Of a DNA stretch of 64,000 bases, positions 41,044 to 49,227 are shown piece after piece. Origin of the DNA: Vagococcus elongatus. Its GTDB lineage: Bacteria; Bacillota; Bacilli; Lactobacillales; Vagococcaceae. The stretch lies in assembly GCF_003987645.1 (NCBI RefSeq), contig NZ_NGKA01000007.1:1-64000 (forward strand), in the 5' to 3' direction. Each line of letters opens with the position of its first letter. Position 1 is the stretch's first letter. The position numbers and the translations under genes were made by a program. A model generated the notes under the pieces. It made no database searches. It worked only from the letters and a program-made list of their open reading frames with translations, and was not told the origin of the DNA.

Positions 41044-41808
41044 CTATATTAATTTTCGCTCAAAAAGCCAAACACTGCTTAAGAGGATGGCAATGCAAAG
41101 GATGACCGTCATCATGACCGCTGACGATAAATCACCGGCACTCTTGCTGCCCTCCAAAAGCGGCATAAATTGTTGAAGCAATTGAATTGGGATAAAATCA
41201 GACAACTTGGTGACAGCACTCAATAGAAACATCACGATTAGACAGCCGACCACAAATATCAGGACCGTATAACTTTGTCTGCCTATCACGCTCCCTAAAA
41301 TAATTAAGGTGCATATCAGCAAACCAAACAGCCAAAGGGCGAACAATCCAAAACCTAAAGAACCATAAACCACTTGCTCAAAATAAAGGTAGGCATAGAT
41401 GAACGTTATCCCCACAGACAGGAAATAATAAAAAGTGAAACTGGTCACCAGCCATGCCCATTTCGCCACGATAACGCTCCGGCGCTTCAAACCTTTAGTC
41501 AACAAAATCGTCAAGGAACCCTTTTGATATTCTTTCGTCAAAATAGTGCTGAAAAATAAGACTATGACGATCAAACCCATTTGTGTGACATTTTTATGAA
41601 ACTGGAGCCAAACGTCCATACCTGTGGGAGATGGTAACGCCTCAGCCATCTCCTTTGATACTAATGTTTCAATCAGTTTGGGGGTGAATTTAGCTGTCAA
41701 TACGTTAAGAATTCCCAGTAAGAGAAACACTCCGCTTAAAATATACACGTGATAGTTCTTCAAGCTGCTGAAAATTTCCTTTTTTAAAAAAATCCAAGTC
41801 TGTGTCAT
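41044..41808 (-). CDS. ABC-2 type transporter permease (YxlG-like)
   Basis: A 254-residue membrane protein with about six hydrophobic segments and the permease motif TKEYQKGSLTILLTKGLKRRSVI (start near 108), typical of ABC-2 exporters. Start overlaps the ATPase stop by four bases. With the ATPase and the PLDc_N gene it mirrors Bacillus yxlEFG. Substrate unknown; antimicrobial peptide or envelope stress resistance is the common theme. Confidence 0.85.
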   Translation of the reverse strand: MTQTWIFLKKEIFSSLKNYHVYILSGVFLLLGILNVLTAKFTPKLIETLVSKEMAEALPSPTGMDVWLQFHKNVTQMGLIVIVLFFSTILTKEYQKGSLTILLTKGLKRRSVIVAKWAWLVTSFTFYYFLSVGITFIYAYLYFEQVVYGSLGFGLFALWLFGLLICTLIILGSVIGRQSYTVLIFVVGCLIVMFLLSAVTKLSDFIPIQLLQQFMPLLEGSKSAGDLSSAVMMTVILCIAILLSSVWLFERKLI

Positions 41809-42716
41809 TTCACCACCTCCTGGAACAAATCTTCCAAAGAAGGCTCAAGAATCATAAGTTTTTTGACTGGTATTTGTTTGACTGCTAAAAACTGAAATAA
41901 AGCTTGCTGTAATTGCAAGGCATCTTCCCCCTGAAAAATCAAACTTGTGTCATTTTTTTCGGCTGGATGATTTTGATAATCAAATTCCGTGAATTTTTCT
42001 CTATCAGAACTATTCATCAATTCTAAAAGAACTTGCTTTTTCTTATGACTAGCTTTTAATTTTTCAATTTCTGTTCCCGAAATGATTTTCCCTTCATGTA
42101 GCAGCATCATGTCGTCACATATTTTTTCTACATCACTCAAAATATGAGTAGAAAATAAAACTGTTGTTTGATTCTTTACGCGTCGCAAAAGCTCTAGAAT
42201 CTCTTTTCGTCCCACCGGATCCAGTGCGGATGTGGGTTCATCACAAATCAGAAGTTTAGGCTCATTGAGAAGAGCTTGAGCAATCCCTAGCCTTTGCTTC
42301 ATCCCTCTGGAATAACTGCCAATGCTTTTGTTGGAACTTTCCAATTCTACCAATGCCAGCATCTCAGAAATCTTGTTAGAAAGTTTGGAAGCTGACATTC
42401 CGGTAATATCTCCACAAAATTTAAGATATTGCACTGCTGTCATTTCATCATAAAAAGCCGGCACATCTGGCAAATAGCCGATAAACTGATTTGTCCTGTT
42501 TTTTCTGAATGTCACAGGTACGTTAGCCAAACGAATCTCTCCGCTGTCAATCGGCAACATCCCTACAATACACTTCATCAACGTGGTTTTGCCTGCACCA
42601 TTTTTGCCGATGAACCCCAAGACCGTCCCTTCCTTCACTTCCATTTCGATATTTTTCAATACTTGTTGGGAACCAAAACTCTTACTGACATGAGATACTT
42701 CCAAAATAGTTGTCAT
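41805..42716 (-). CDS. ABC transporter ATPase (YxlF-like)
   Basis: A 303-residue ATPase: Walker A GKNGAGKT at 37-44, signature YSRGMKQRLGIAQ, Walker B LLICDEPTSALDPVG, switch STHILSDVE, plus the C-terminal extension found in drug/peptide exporters. Coupled on both sides by ATGA overlaps with the PLDc_N gene and the permease. Confidence 0.9.
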   Translation of the reverse strand: MTTILEVSHVSKSFGSQQVLKNIEMEVKEGTVLGFIGKNGAGKTTLMKCIVGMLPIDSGEIRLANVPVTFRKNRTNQFIGYLPDVPAFYDEMTAVQYLKFCGDITGMSASKLSNKISEMLALVELESSNKSIGSYSRGMKQRLGIAQALLNEPKLLICDEPTSALDPVGRKEILELLRRVKNQTTVLFSTHILSDVEKICDDMMLLHEGKIISGTEIEKLKASHKKKQVLLELMNSSDREKFTEFDYQNHPAEKNDTSLIFQGEDALQLQQALFQFLAVKQIPVKKLMILEPSLEDLFQEVVK

Positions 42717-42928
42717 TCTTCCTCACGACCAATCGTAAAATAAAGCACCGGCCCGATAATTTGAATTAAAATTACAATGAATAGCCAAAGCCATTTGTTG
42801 CCAATGCGGACACGGGGATGTTTTAGAATATGTTTCACTGATAAAATGACCAATGTGACGTGAATCAGAATAATCGGTAAAATCAACGGCAGCAGCTCTT
42901 TGACTTCTGAAATACTTAAAATATTCAC
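42713..42928 (-). CDS. PLDc_N domain small membrane protein (YxlE-like)
   Basis: A 71-residue protein with two membrane helices (about 12-32 and 45-65) and the PLDc_N signature HPRVRIGNKWLWLFIVI. In Bacillus, YxlE of this family is encoded with the YxlFG ABC transporter and acts negatively on SigY. GTG start with GGGAG upstream; another frame of similar length over the same bases is a shadow. Confidence 0.82.
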   Translation of the reverse strand: MNILSISEVKELLPLILPIILIHVTLVILSVKHILKHPRVRIGNKWLWLFIVILIQIIGPVLYFTIGREEE

Positions 42929-42934
42929 TGAACA

Positions 42935-44047
42935 TCAACTCCCTGTTAGTTTCATCAGTTGCTGAAATAATTTCTGATACGTACTGTCTCGCCCCAGTTT
43001 TTCTTCTATCAAAGGCTGAGAGGTAAAAAACTCTAGAATGCTTGCCTTTACCAAACTCTTATCTCTGGGAATCGTATTGCCTAGGTCAGTTTGCTTATCA
43101 AGCCAAAATACGACTTGGTCAAAATAATCATCTCCTTGAAGTTCTATTGCAGGAGACATTTTAAGGATTTCAATGATTTCTGTCATGGCTTCTAGTGCAT
43201 CCTCCCTTTCGTCCAGTGTTAACAATTGTATAAAAGAAGAAAATAAAAAAGTCAGATATGTATAAGGAGAAAGTTCTTTGATCTGATAAGCTGCTGTTAT
43301 TTGTTTGATTCGTTTGATGGTTTCGTTCACTTTTTCCGGCGTTTCCAATAAAGATAAATAATGACTGCTGTTTGAGACTAGAGCAAACAAATTTTGATAA
43401 ATCTCAATCTGAAGTATTTCTCCCGCTTTCTTCAAATCACCTGATCTGAAGTAGGCGTTGGCCAACACTTGATTTTCTGCTAAATAAAGATTGACTTCTT
43501 TTCCTAACAACACCATCACCATCTCATTTTTATCTAATAGGGAATAAATAATCGCTTGAATGACGTTTGCTTGTTTCGCCAAATTTGGCTGGGAAGTTTC
43601 TTTTTTAATCGTCTCGCTTAATTGAAGTAATTCCTCAAGCAAACTGTTTCTATCAGTGGCATCTCCTGCCAGATTAAGGTGGTTAAATAATAAAATCACC
43701 ATTTGCAGCTGAAAAGAATAGCACACACTGTATTTTCCCAACATAGCATCAATTTCCTGCTTAACTTCAGAGAAATTTTTCCGAGTAAATTCATCAGAAA
43801 AATGTTTATACCACTGACGGGTTTCTTCTTGTGTCAATTGGGGAGAGTAGCCGAGCAGCTCATCTATCGATATCTTAAAAAGAGAGGCCAGCGCTGGTAA
43901 TAATAAAACATCGGGCATGGTTTGGTGATTCTCCCACTTAGAGACAGCCGATTTTGAAACACCTAAAGCAATTGCCAACTCTTCCTGAGTCATATTTTTT
44001 TCTTTACGACAACGTTGAACAATCTTACCCAACTTAATTTCAGTCAT
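42935..44047 (-). CDS. XRE-family transcriptional regulator
   Basis: A 370-residue protein: N-terminal helix-turn-helix (about 8-62; MTQEELAIALGVSKSAVSKWE) and a long helical C-terminal part with repeat-like Leu/Glu-rich helices. First gene of the operon with the PLDc_N protein and ABC exporter, so it likely controls the exporter and itself. ATG at 44047 with AGAGGTG upstream. Confidence 0.87.
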   Translation of the reverse strand: MTEIKLGKIVQRCRKEKNMTQEELAIALGVSKSAVSKWENHQTMPDVLLLPALASLFKISIDELLGYSPQLTQEETRQWYKHFSDEFTRKNFSEVKQEIDAMLGKYSVCYSFQLQMVILLFNHLNLAGDATDRNSLLEELLQLSETIKKETSQPNLAKQANVIQAIIYSLLDKNEMVMVLLGKEVNLYLAENQVLANAYFRSGDLKKAGEILQIEIYQNLFALVSNSSHYLSLLETPEKVNETIKRIKQITAAYQIKELSPYTYLTFLFSSFIQLLTLDEREDALEAMTEIIEILKMSPAIELQGDDYFDQVVFWLDKQTDLGNTIPRDKSLVKASILEFFTSQPLIEEKLGRDSTYQKLFQQLMKLTGS

Positions 44048-44067
44048 TTTTTTCACCTCTTAGACAT

Positions 44068-44096
44068 ATCATAAATCTAAAACGGGCTTTTCACAA
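44068..44096 (-). promoter_or_regulatory. Promoter of the XRE-ABC operon
   Basis: TTGTGA (44096-44091) and TATGAT (44073-44068), 17-base spacer, about 20 bases before the regulator's start codon. Confidence 0.65.
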
Positions 44097-44108
44097 TGGA
44101 AAGCTCGC

Positions 44109-44129
44109 CAACTTTTGGAACAAAAGTTG
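44109..44129. promoter_or_regulatory. Candidate operator dyad of the XRE regulator
   Basis: CAACTTTT-GGAAC-AAAAGTTG, a perfect 8-bp dyad 12 bases upstream of the -35. Position and symmetry fit a regulator site; it has no U-tract on the strand of the upstream gene, so a terminator is less likely. Confidence 0.45.
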
Positions 44130-44153
44130 CCCGCAAGGAAACTTTAATACCAT

Positions 44154-44187
44154 AAAAAAAGCCCAACAAACATTTCTGCTGTTGGAC
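44154..44187 (-). terminator. Terminator of clpP-dsbA unit
   Basis: An 8-bp stem (44161-44168 with 44180-44187, one G-U) followed by seven Ts on the minus strand (44160-44154), shortly after the DsbA-fold gene's stop. Confidence 0.88.
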
Positions 44188-44195
44188 CTTTAAAA

Positions 44196-44747
44196 CTATG
44201 ATGATAATTGTTTCTGTTTTTCTTCTTCAATCAGCTGACGAAATTCTTCTTGAGAAATTTTTTGATCAAACACATGGTCACCGACCACCATCGTGGGTAC
44301 AAATTGTACACCCGCTGAGATAGTTTCATCGATAATCGCTTGGCTCATTTCCTCATCGGCATCTTCTGTCAGATGAAGAATTTTCTCTGCATACTCAGCC
44401 ACTGATGCTGAACCCATTTCTCTGTTCATCTCGCCCCATCTAGTTTGAGAATGATAAATCTTATCCAGCACTGCGTCCACTTCCTCATAACTGGCATGCT
44501 TAGGCACGTAACGGTGCAAGACATTCCCGTAATGAAGACCAAACTTTTCCTTGTCAAATAGCTTTAGAACTTTGCGCACCGTACCGTTTTCTATCAGTTC
44601 ATGGTAAGTTTCCCGGGAATCCTCAAACCATTGAAGGCAATAAGGACAGCGCAGATTGACATATTCCATCACCACTACTGGCGCATTTTCATCTCCCAGT
44701 TGGATCCCGATTTTATCACTTATCTTTGAAACCTCTATTATTTCCAT
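44196..44747 (-). CDS. DsbA-family thioredoxin-fold protein (cytoplasmic)
   Basis: A 183-residue protein with the active-site motif CPYC (34-37) after the beta strand VVVMEYVNL, a helical insertion, and a cis-Pro loop VQFVPTMVV, i.e. the DsbA-like layout. No signal peptide or membrane helix, so it should act in the cytosol. It is 15 bases downstream of clpP and shares its transcript, suggesting a role in proteotoxic or disulfide stress; its partner is unknown. Confidence 0.85.
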   Translation of the reverse strand: MEIIEVSKISDKIGIQLGDENAPVVVMEYVNLRCPYCLQWFEDSRETYHELIENGTVRKVLKLFDKEKFGLHYGNVLHRYVPKHASYEEVDAVLDKIYHSQTRWGEMNREMGSASVAEYAEKILHLTEDADEEMSQAIIDETISAGVQFVPTMVVGDHVFDQKISQEEFRQLIEEEKQKQLSS

Positions 44748-44762
44748 CTATTTTCCCCTGAG

Positions 44763-45359
44763 TTACTTGGTTTTTAATTTATTGTTGACCATCACTTCAT
44801 CAATCAGACCGTAAGCTTTTGCTTCTTCTGCTGTCATAAAATTGTCACGGTCGGTATCTTTTTCGATAACTTCAATCGGTTGACCAGTAACTTCAGCCAA
44901 AATTCTATTCAAACGATCGCGTGTGTCTAAAATATGTTTAGCAGCAATTTCAATTTCTGTGGCTTGTCCTTGAGCACCGCCTAAAGGTTGATGGATCATG
45001 ATTTCTGCATTAGGTAACGCAAATCTTTTTCCTTTAGTTCCAGCTGCAAGTAAAAAGCTTCCCATTGAAGCAGCCATACCTAAAACAATGGTCTGTACAT
45101 CAGCTTTCACAAAATTCATCGTGTCATAAATTGCTAAACCAGATGATACACTACCGCCTGGTGAGTTGATATACAAGAAAATATCTTTTTCTGAATCTTG
45201 AGCATCTAGAAATAATAGTTGGGCAATCACTGAGTTGGCCACGTTATCGTCAATAGGACCACTCAACATGATAATTCTGTCTTTCAATAAACGAGAATAA
45301 ATATCATAAGCTCTCTCTCCACGAGCTGACTGCTCAATGACTGTTGGAATTAAATTCAT
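44763..45359 (-). CDS. clpP: ATP-dependent Clp protease proteolytic subunit
   Basis: Serine protease core working with ClpC/ClpX/ClpE unfoldases, 198 residues. Triad Ser98 ([11 protein letters not shown]), His123 (IMIHQPLGG) and Asp172 match Bacillus numbering. The ATG at 45359 follows AGGAGG; the extra upstream frame is unlikely. A CtsR box lies upstream and a 5' leader hairpin (8-bp, 45385-45392 with 45406-45413) between promoter and start. Confidence 0.97.
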   Translation of the reverse strand: MNLIPTVIEQSARGERAYDIYSRLLKDRIIMLSGPIDDNVANSVIAQLLFLDAQDSEKDIFLYINSPGGSVSSGLAIYDTMNFVKADVQTIVLGMAASMGSFLLAAGTKGKRFALPNAEIMIHQPLGGAQGQATEIEIAAKHILDTRDRLNRILAEVTGQPIEVIEKDTDRDNFMTAEEAKAYGLIDEVMVNNKLKTK

Positions 45360-45441
45360 TTTGTTTCCTCCTATTTTCAAAACTTTTCCCCTAATTGTAT
45401 CATACAGGGGAAATTTGTTCATAGAGTAAGTTTATACTAAA

Positions 45442-45458
45442 GGTCAGTAATGGTCAAT
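45442..45458 (-). promoter_or_regulatory. CtsR operator in the clpP promoter
   Basis: Tandem heptads GGTCAGT-AAT-GGTCAAT on the plus strand match the CtsR form GGTCAAA-N3-GGTCAAA at 11 of 14 positions. On the minus strand the first heptad supplies a TTGACC -35, with TAAACT or TATAAA as -10. Predicts heat/stress derepression of clpP. Confidence 0.78.
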
Positions 45459-45472
45459 TATTATGTTTGTCT

Positions 45473-45500
45473 TTTACAATTTGTTTTTCTTTGATATAGT
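45473..45500 (+). promoter_or_regulatory. Promoter of the 172-residue membrane gene
   Basis: TTTACA (45473-45478) and TATAGT (45495-45500) with a 16-base spacer, 34 bases before the ATG. The -35 is 15 bases from the CtsR operator, close enough for possible shared control. Confidence 0.5.
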
Positions 45501-45534
45501 TAACGTGCTAGACAATTTTTGGAGGGAGAATTCT

Positions 45535-46053
45535 ATGACAGAACTAATCGGTACTTTGTTAGGTGTTTTGCTGGGAGCTTTGATTGCCATCGCCGGCGTA
45601 AACATCAATAATAAAATGATTTTCAAAGAATTCGATCGGCGTGAGCAAATAAAAGAAAAGATGAAAGAAATCGATATGCTGATGCTGTTAAATAAAAAAA
45701 TCAACGAGATTATGCAAAAAAGAGACATCGAAATCAGAGATGACGTCGACATCACCAATTATGAAAAAGTTGCAAATTTTGATGATGTAAAAATCACCAT
45801 TGATGATTTTATTTATTTACAGTCTTTTTGTGCGCAAAACCACTACTATCTGCCAAACTATATGGTAGAAGAATTCTTCAAAAAAATTTCCCATCGAAAA
45901 GTCGTTCTTGATCCTCAGATTATCCGGACGGAAGGGGCCTACAGCTATCAAGGAGGCCGTGTCGTTCTGGAAGAATTTTCTGAACAGTTGATCCGAACGG
46001 CTGAAGACCGAAAAATCGAATTGAAACAACTCACACAAAAATATCGAAAGTAA
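45535..46053 (+). CDS. Membrane-anchored hypothetical protein
   Basis: Not recognised. The 172-residue protein has one N-terminal membrane helix (about 4-24: IGTLLGVLLGALIAIAGV) and a charged, mostly helical cytoplasmic part, with a Lys/Glu-rich region (35-62) likely coiled coil. The ATG at 45535 has GGAGGGAG upstream; a longer frame starting in the promoter is discarded. Divergent from clpP and convergent with whiA. Confidence 0.75.
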   Translation: MTELIGTLLGVLLGALIAIAGVNINNKMIFKEFDRREQIKEKMKEIDMLMLLNKKINEIMQKRDIEIRDDVDITNYEKVANFDDVKITIDDFIYLQSFCAQNHYYLPNYMVEEFFKKISHRKVVLDPQIIRTEGAYSYQGGRVVLEEFSEQLIRTAEDRKIELKQLTQKYRK

Positions 46054-46095
46054 CATCAGTCCCATAGTCCCACGTAAATGATGATACAGTCAGTC

Positions 46096-46134
46096 AAAAT
46101 ATCAGACAGCTAAGAAAATGCTGTCTGATATTTT
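46096..46134. terminator. Bidirectional terminator between the membrane gene and whiA
   Basis: A perfect 15-bp stem (46096-46110 with 46120-46134) between convergent genes, with A/T feet. The whiA stop lies in its right foot. Confidence 0.9.
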
Positions 46135-47065
46135 ATTTTCCTTCTCTTAGTTTATCAGCGAACTCATTTATTTTTCGAATGCGGTGATTAATACCTGATT
46201 TTGAAATAGGACCCGAAGGCACGAGCTCCCCCAACTCTTTCAAGCTGACCTCGGGATGTTGGAGTCTCAATTCCGCAATTTCCTGCAGTCGCTCATCCAA
46301 ATTACCCAAACCGACAGTGGCTTCGATGTAGTTGATATTTTCAATTTGCGTTGATGCTGCTTCGATGGTTTTTGATAAATTAGCCGTTTCACAGTTCACC
46401 AACCGATTCACCGAATTTCTCATGTCACGAATGACTCTCACATCTTCAAATTTCAGCATGCTGGTAGTCGCCCCTATCAGTGTCAGAAAATCAGAAATAT
46501 CTTCTGCCCCTTTCAGGTATGTGATGTAACCATTACGCCGGTTATGAGTTTTAGCTTTTAAATGATAGTACTCAATCATTTCTTTCAATTCTCTGCTGTG
46601 ATTTTCATATAAAGAGTAAATCTCTAAGTGGTAACGGCTAGTTTCCGGATTATTCACCGAACCTCCGGCTAAAAAAGCCCCCCTGAGGTAAGCTTTCATC
46701 CTCTCACTATTGCCGATAATCATATCTGACACATGATCCATCAGCATGCCGTTGTCAAAAATATCCAAATCCATTAAAATCTTTTGCGTTTCTTGTTTCA
46801 AGCGGACAATATAAATGTTGTTTTTCTTTAATTTCATTTTGCGCCGAACTAGAAATTCTGCCTGAACTTCATAATGGTCACGCAACAATGTATAGATTCT
46901 TCTGGCAATCGCCGCATTTTCAGTTTGAACATTTAAGACGAAATGACGGTTAGCTAAAGACAGTGCACCATTCATCCGTATCAAAGCCGCCAGTTCCGAT
47001 TTAGCTAAATCACGATGGACTTCCAAGGTAGTGAGCTCTTTTTTCACATCTGAGGCAAACGACAC
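46133..47065 (-). CDS. whiA: Sporulation/division regulator WhiA
   Basis: DNA-binding protein related to LAGLIDADG homing endonucleases, here 310 residues; in Firmicutes it influences cell division and chromosome segregation. Seen: [13 protein letters not shown] start, [21 protein letters not shown] in the endonuclease-like domain, and the C-terminal helix-turn-helix [23 protein letters not shown]. Last gene of rapZ-glmR-whiA. Confidence 0.95.
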   Translation of the reverse strand: MSFASDVKKELTTLEVHRDLAKSELAALIRMNGALSLANRHFVLNVQTENAAIARRIYTLLRDHYEVQAEFLVRRKMKLKKNNIYIVRLKQETQKILMDLDIFDNGMLMDHVSDMIIGNSERMKAYLRGAFLAGGSVNNPETSRYHLEIYSLYENHSRELKEMIEYYHLKAKTHNRRNGYITYLKGAEDISDFLTLIGATTSMLKFEDVRVIRDMRNSVNRLVNCETANLSKTIEAASTQIENINYIEATVGLGNLDERLQEIAELRLQHPEVSLKELGELVPSGPISKSGINHRIRKINEFADKLREGK

Positions 47066-47083
47066 TTGCTACACCTCTTTCTC

Positions 47084-48076
47084 TTAATACTTAGGACCCA
47101 GCACAATCCTAAACAACTCCTCTACGACTTTTTCCCCATCGTGGAAAACGCCGCCTTTCCTCAACTTTAGAAAATTAGCTGAAATCACTCGACAGCCTTC
47201 TTCCCGGAGCCGTTTAAAATCGTGTGTCACCTGAACCAAATACTCATCGTATTTTTCAGTGTCCATGTAACCCTCTGGCACACCCTCTGTGTTTACCAAC
47301 ACCGTATCAATAAATTTTTTTCCAAGGTGCCGATTGAGAACCTCTACATGATTTGCATCTGTGAAGTGCTCCGTTTCCCCTTTTTGGGTCATGATGTTGC
47401 AGATATAAACAACTTCCGCATCGGCCTCTACCACGGCCTCCCCTATTTCTTTAATCATCAGATTAGGCAAAATACTTGTAAACAGACTGCCAGGGCCCAA
47501 AACAATCATATCTGCATCTTTTATTGCTTGAATGACTTTTCTAGATGGTTTTGGCTTTTCATTATCACAGGAATTAGTCACAAAGACCCGTTCAATCTTC
47601 TGACGTTTTTCTGCGATTTTTGATTCTCCAGAAACCACAGACCCATCAGCATACTCTGCGTGCAATGTCAGAGATTTTTCCGATGCGGGATAAACATGTC
47701 CATCCACTTGCATAATCTGCCCTAAAATTTGGATTGCTTCATAGGTGCTTCCCCTCATTTCAGACAGGGCAGCAATAATCAAATTCCCCAGTGAATGATT
47801 AGCTAAAAATTCATCATCCTCATTAAAGCGATATTGAAACAAATCCTCAAATAATTTTGGCATCTCTGATAGAGAAACCAGCACGTTTCTCAGGTCGCCC
47901 GGCGGAGAAATATTGACACTTTTCCGCAACGAACCACTGCTTCCTCCATCATCAGCCACAGTGACGATAGCGGTAATGGAAGCCCCCTGATTGCGCAAGC
48001 CGTTTAAGATGACCGGTAATCCTGTCCCACCACCAATGACGACAATATTCGGTTTTCTTATACGGTATGTTTTCAT
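47084..48076 (-). CDS. glmR: Gluconeogenesis factor GlmR (YvcK)
   Basis: Member of the YvcK/CofD-like family, 330 residues, binding UDP-GlcNAc and stimulating GlmS to direct carbon to the cell wall. Seen: [14 protein letters not shown] (15-28), [19 protein letters not shown], and [14 protein letters not shown]. Overlaps rapZ by four bases and is followed by whiA after 18. Confidence 0.94.
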   Translation of the reverse strand: MKTYRIRKPNIVVIGGGTGLPVILNGLRNQGASITAIVTVADDGGSSGSLRKSVNISPPGDLRNVLVSLSEMPKLFEDLFQYRFNEDDEFLANHSLGNLIIAALSEMRGSTYEAIQILGQIMQVDGHVYPASEKSLTLHAEYADGSVVSGESKIAEKRQKIERVFVTNSCDNEKPKPSRKVIQAIKDADMIVLGPGSLFTSILPNLMIKEIGEAVVEADAEVVYICNIMTQKGETEHFTDANHVEVLNRHLGKKFIDTVLVNTEGVPEGYMDTEKYDEYLVQVTHDFKRLREEGCRVISANFLKLRKGGVFHDGEKVVEELFRIVLGPKY

Positions 48077-48960
48077 GAACGATTCACCGTCTCTTTTCGT
48101 TTTCCGCAGTCACGGTGTGTCGTATTTACCGGATACAAATCAAGTGCTTTTATATCAGCGGCCAAGCGCTTAGACAAAGCTACAGAACGATGTTGTCCAC
48201 CAGTACATCCGATGGCAATCGTCAAACTCGTCTTTCCTTCTTTTTCATATCCCGGTAAAATCGATACAATCAATTCTTTAAACTGTTGATAGAATTTCTC
48301 CGTGTCTTCAAAGCCCATCACATAATCATACACCGGTTGGTCCATCCCTGTCAGAGGACGTAAATTTTCCACATAGTGAGGGTTAGGCAAAAAGCGGACA
48401 TCCATGACAATATCCGCATCAATCGGCAGTCCATATTTAAAACCAAAAGAAACGACCTCTATACGGAACATGTTAGTGTCTTCAGATTTAAAATCATTTA
48501 AAATTCTTTGACGTAATTGACGGGGAGTCAAATTCGTCGTATCGATAACCATGGCGTCAGCCTTGATTTCCTCAAGCAACGCACGTTCTTTACGAATCCC
48601 ATCGGTCACCAGTCCGTCCATCGCAAGGGGATGGGTTCTTCGGGTTTCTTTGTAACGAGACACCAGCTCCTCATCGGAAGCATCTAAAAAGATAATACTT
48701 GTATCAATCATTTTTGTATTTTCAACTTCAACAAGTGTTTGTTGCAACTCTTCAAAAAAAGAACGTGAACGTAAATCAATCACCAAAGCTAATTTAGTGA
48801 CTTTTCCTGATTCTTTGATTAATTCCCAAAATTTAGGTAACAATCCTGGGGGCATATTGTCGATACAGAAATAACCCATATCTTCAAAACTTTGCATAGC
48901 AACGGTTTTTCCAGCACCACTCATTCCTGTGATGACGACTAATTTTAAACTTTCAACCAT
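48073..48960 (-). CDS. rapZ: RNase adapter / nucleotide-binding protein RapZ (YvcJ)
   Basis: P-loop protein of 295 residues: Walker A GMSGAGKT (12-19), [11 protein letters not shown], and C-terminal CTGGQHRSV. In E. coli RapZ controls GlmZ decay; in Firmicutes (YvcJ) the role is less clear but linked to glucosamine metabolism and competence. First gene of the operon; AAGGAGG upstream. An extended -10 promoter (TGCTATAAT) ends about 30 bases before the start. Confidence 0.94.
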   Translation of the reverse strand: MVESLKLVVITGMSGAGKTVAMQSFEDMGYFCIDNMPPGLLPKFWELIKESGKVTKLALVIDLRSRSFFEELQQTLVEVENTKMIDTSIIFLDASDEELVSRYKETRRTHPLAMDGLVTDGIRKERALLEEIKADAMVIDTTNLTPRQLRQRILNDFKSEDTNMFRIEVVSFGFKYGLPIDADIVMDVRFLPNPHYVENLRPLTGMDQPVYDYVMGFEDTEKFYQQFKELIVSILPGYEKEGKTSLTIAIGCTGGQHRSVALSKRLAADIKALDLYPVNTTHRDCGKRKETVNRS

Positions 48961-49022
48961 CTTGCAGCCTCCTTCTTTACTTCTTAGATATTATAGCATA
49001 GCCGGGCGTATCATGGTAGAGG

Positions 49023-49057
49023 ATTGGTTTTACATTTTTTCCCTATAAAAAACCAAT
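49023..49057. repeat. Inverted repeat upstream of rapZ
   Basis: ATTGGTTTT (49023-49031) and AAAACCAAT (49049-49057) form a perfect 9-bp dyad with a 17-base loop, upstream of the rapZ promoter. Could be an operator or hairpin; no T-run after it on the minus strand. Confidence 0.5.
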
Positions 49058-49095
49058 ATTTTTCTAAAGTTATATTTTTCTAAAGTTATATTTTC
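49056..49095. repeat. 16-bp tandem repeat, about 2.5 copies
   Basis: The unit ATATTTTTCTAAAGTT occurs twice perfectly (49056-49071, 49072-49087) followed by a partial third. It lies in the 267-base non-coding gap between uvrA and rapZ, which otherwise holds the uvrA terminator and the rapZ promoter. Confidence 0.85.
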
Positions 49096-49182
49096 CTAGT
49101 TCCGTTGGATTTTACTATTTTCTAAGCTTTAACCCCTCTGTTCCTATCTGATATCATTGAAATAGCCAACGATAAAAACATC

Positions 49183-49221
49183 AAAAACTCCTTTCCTCAA
49201 AAATACTTTGAAGAAAAGAGT
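49183..49221 (-). terminator. Terminator of uvrBA
   Basis: A 15-bp stem with G-U pairs (49187-49201 with 49207-49221), 5-nt loop, followed by Ts on the minus strand (49187-49183), just past the uvrA stop. Confidence 0.82.
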
Positions 49222-49227
49222 CTAAAT

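Noticed and set aside
42723-42938. Second 71-codon frame overlapping the PLDc_N gene
   Set aside because: Same length by chance in another phase; its composition is not protein-like and the PLDc_N frame has family motifs and coupling to its neighbours.
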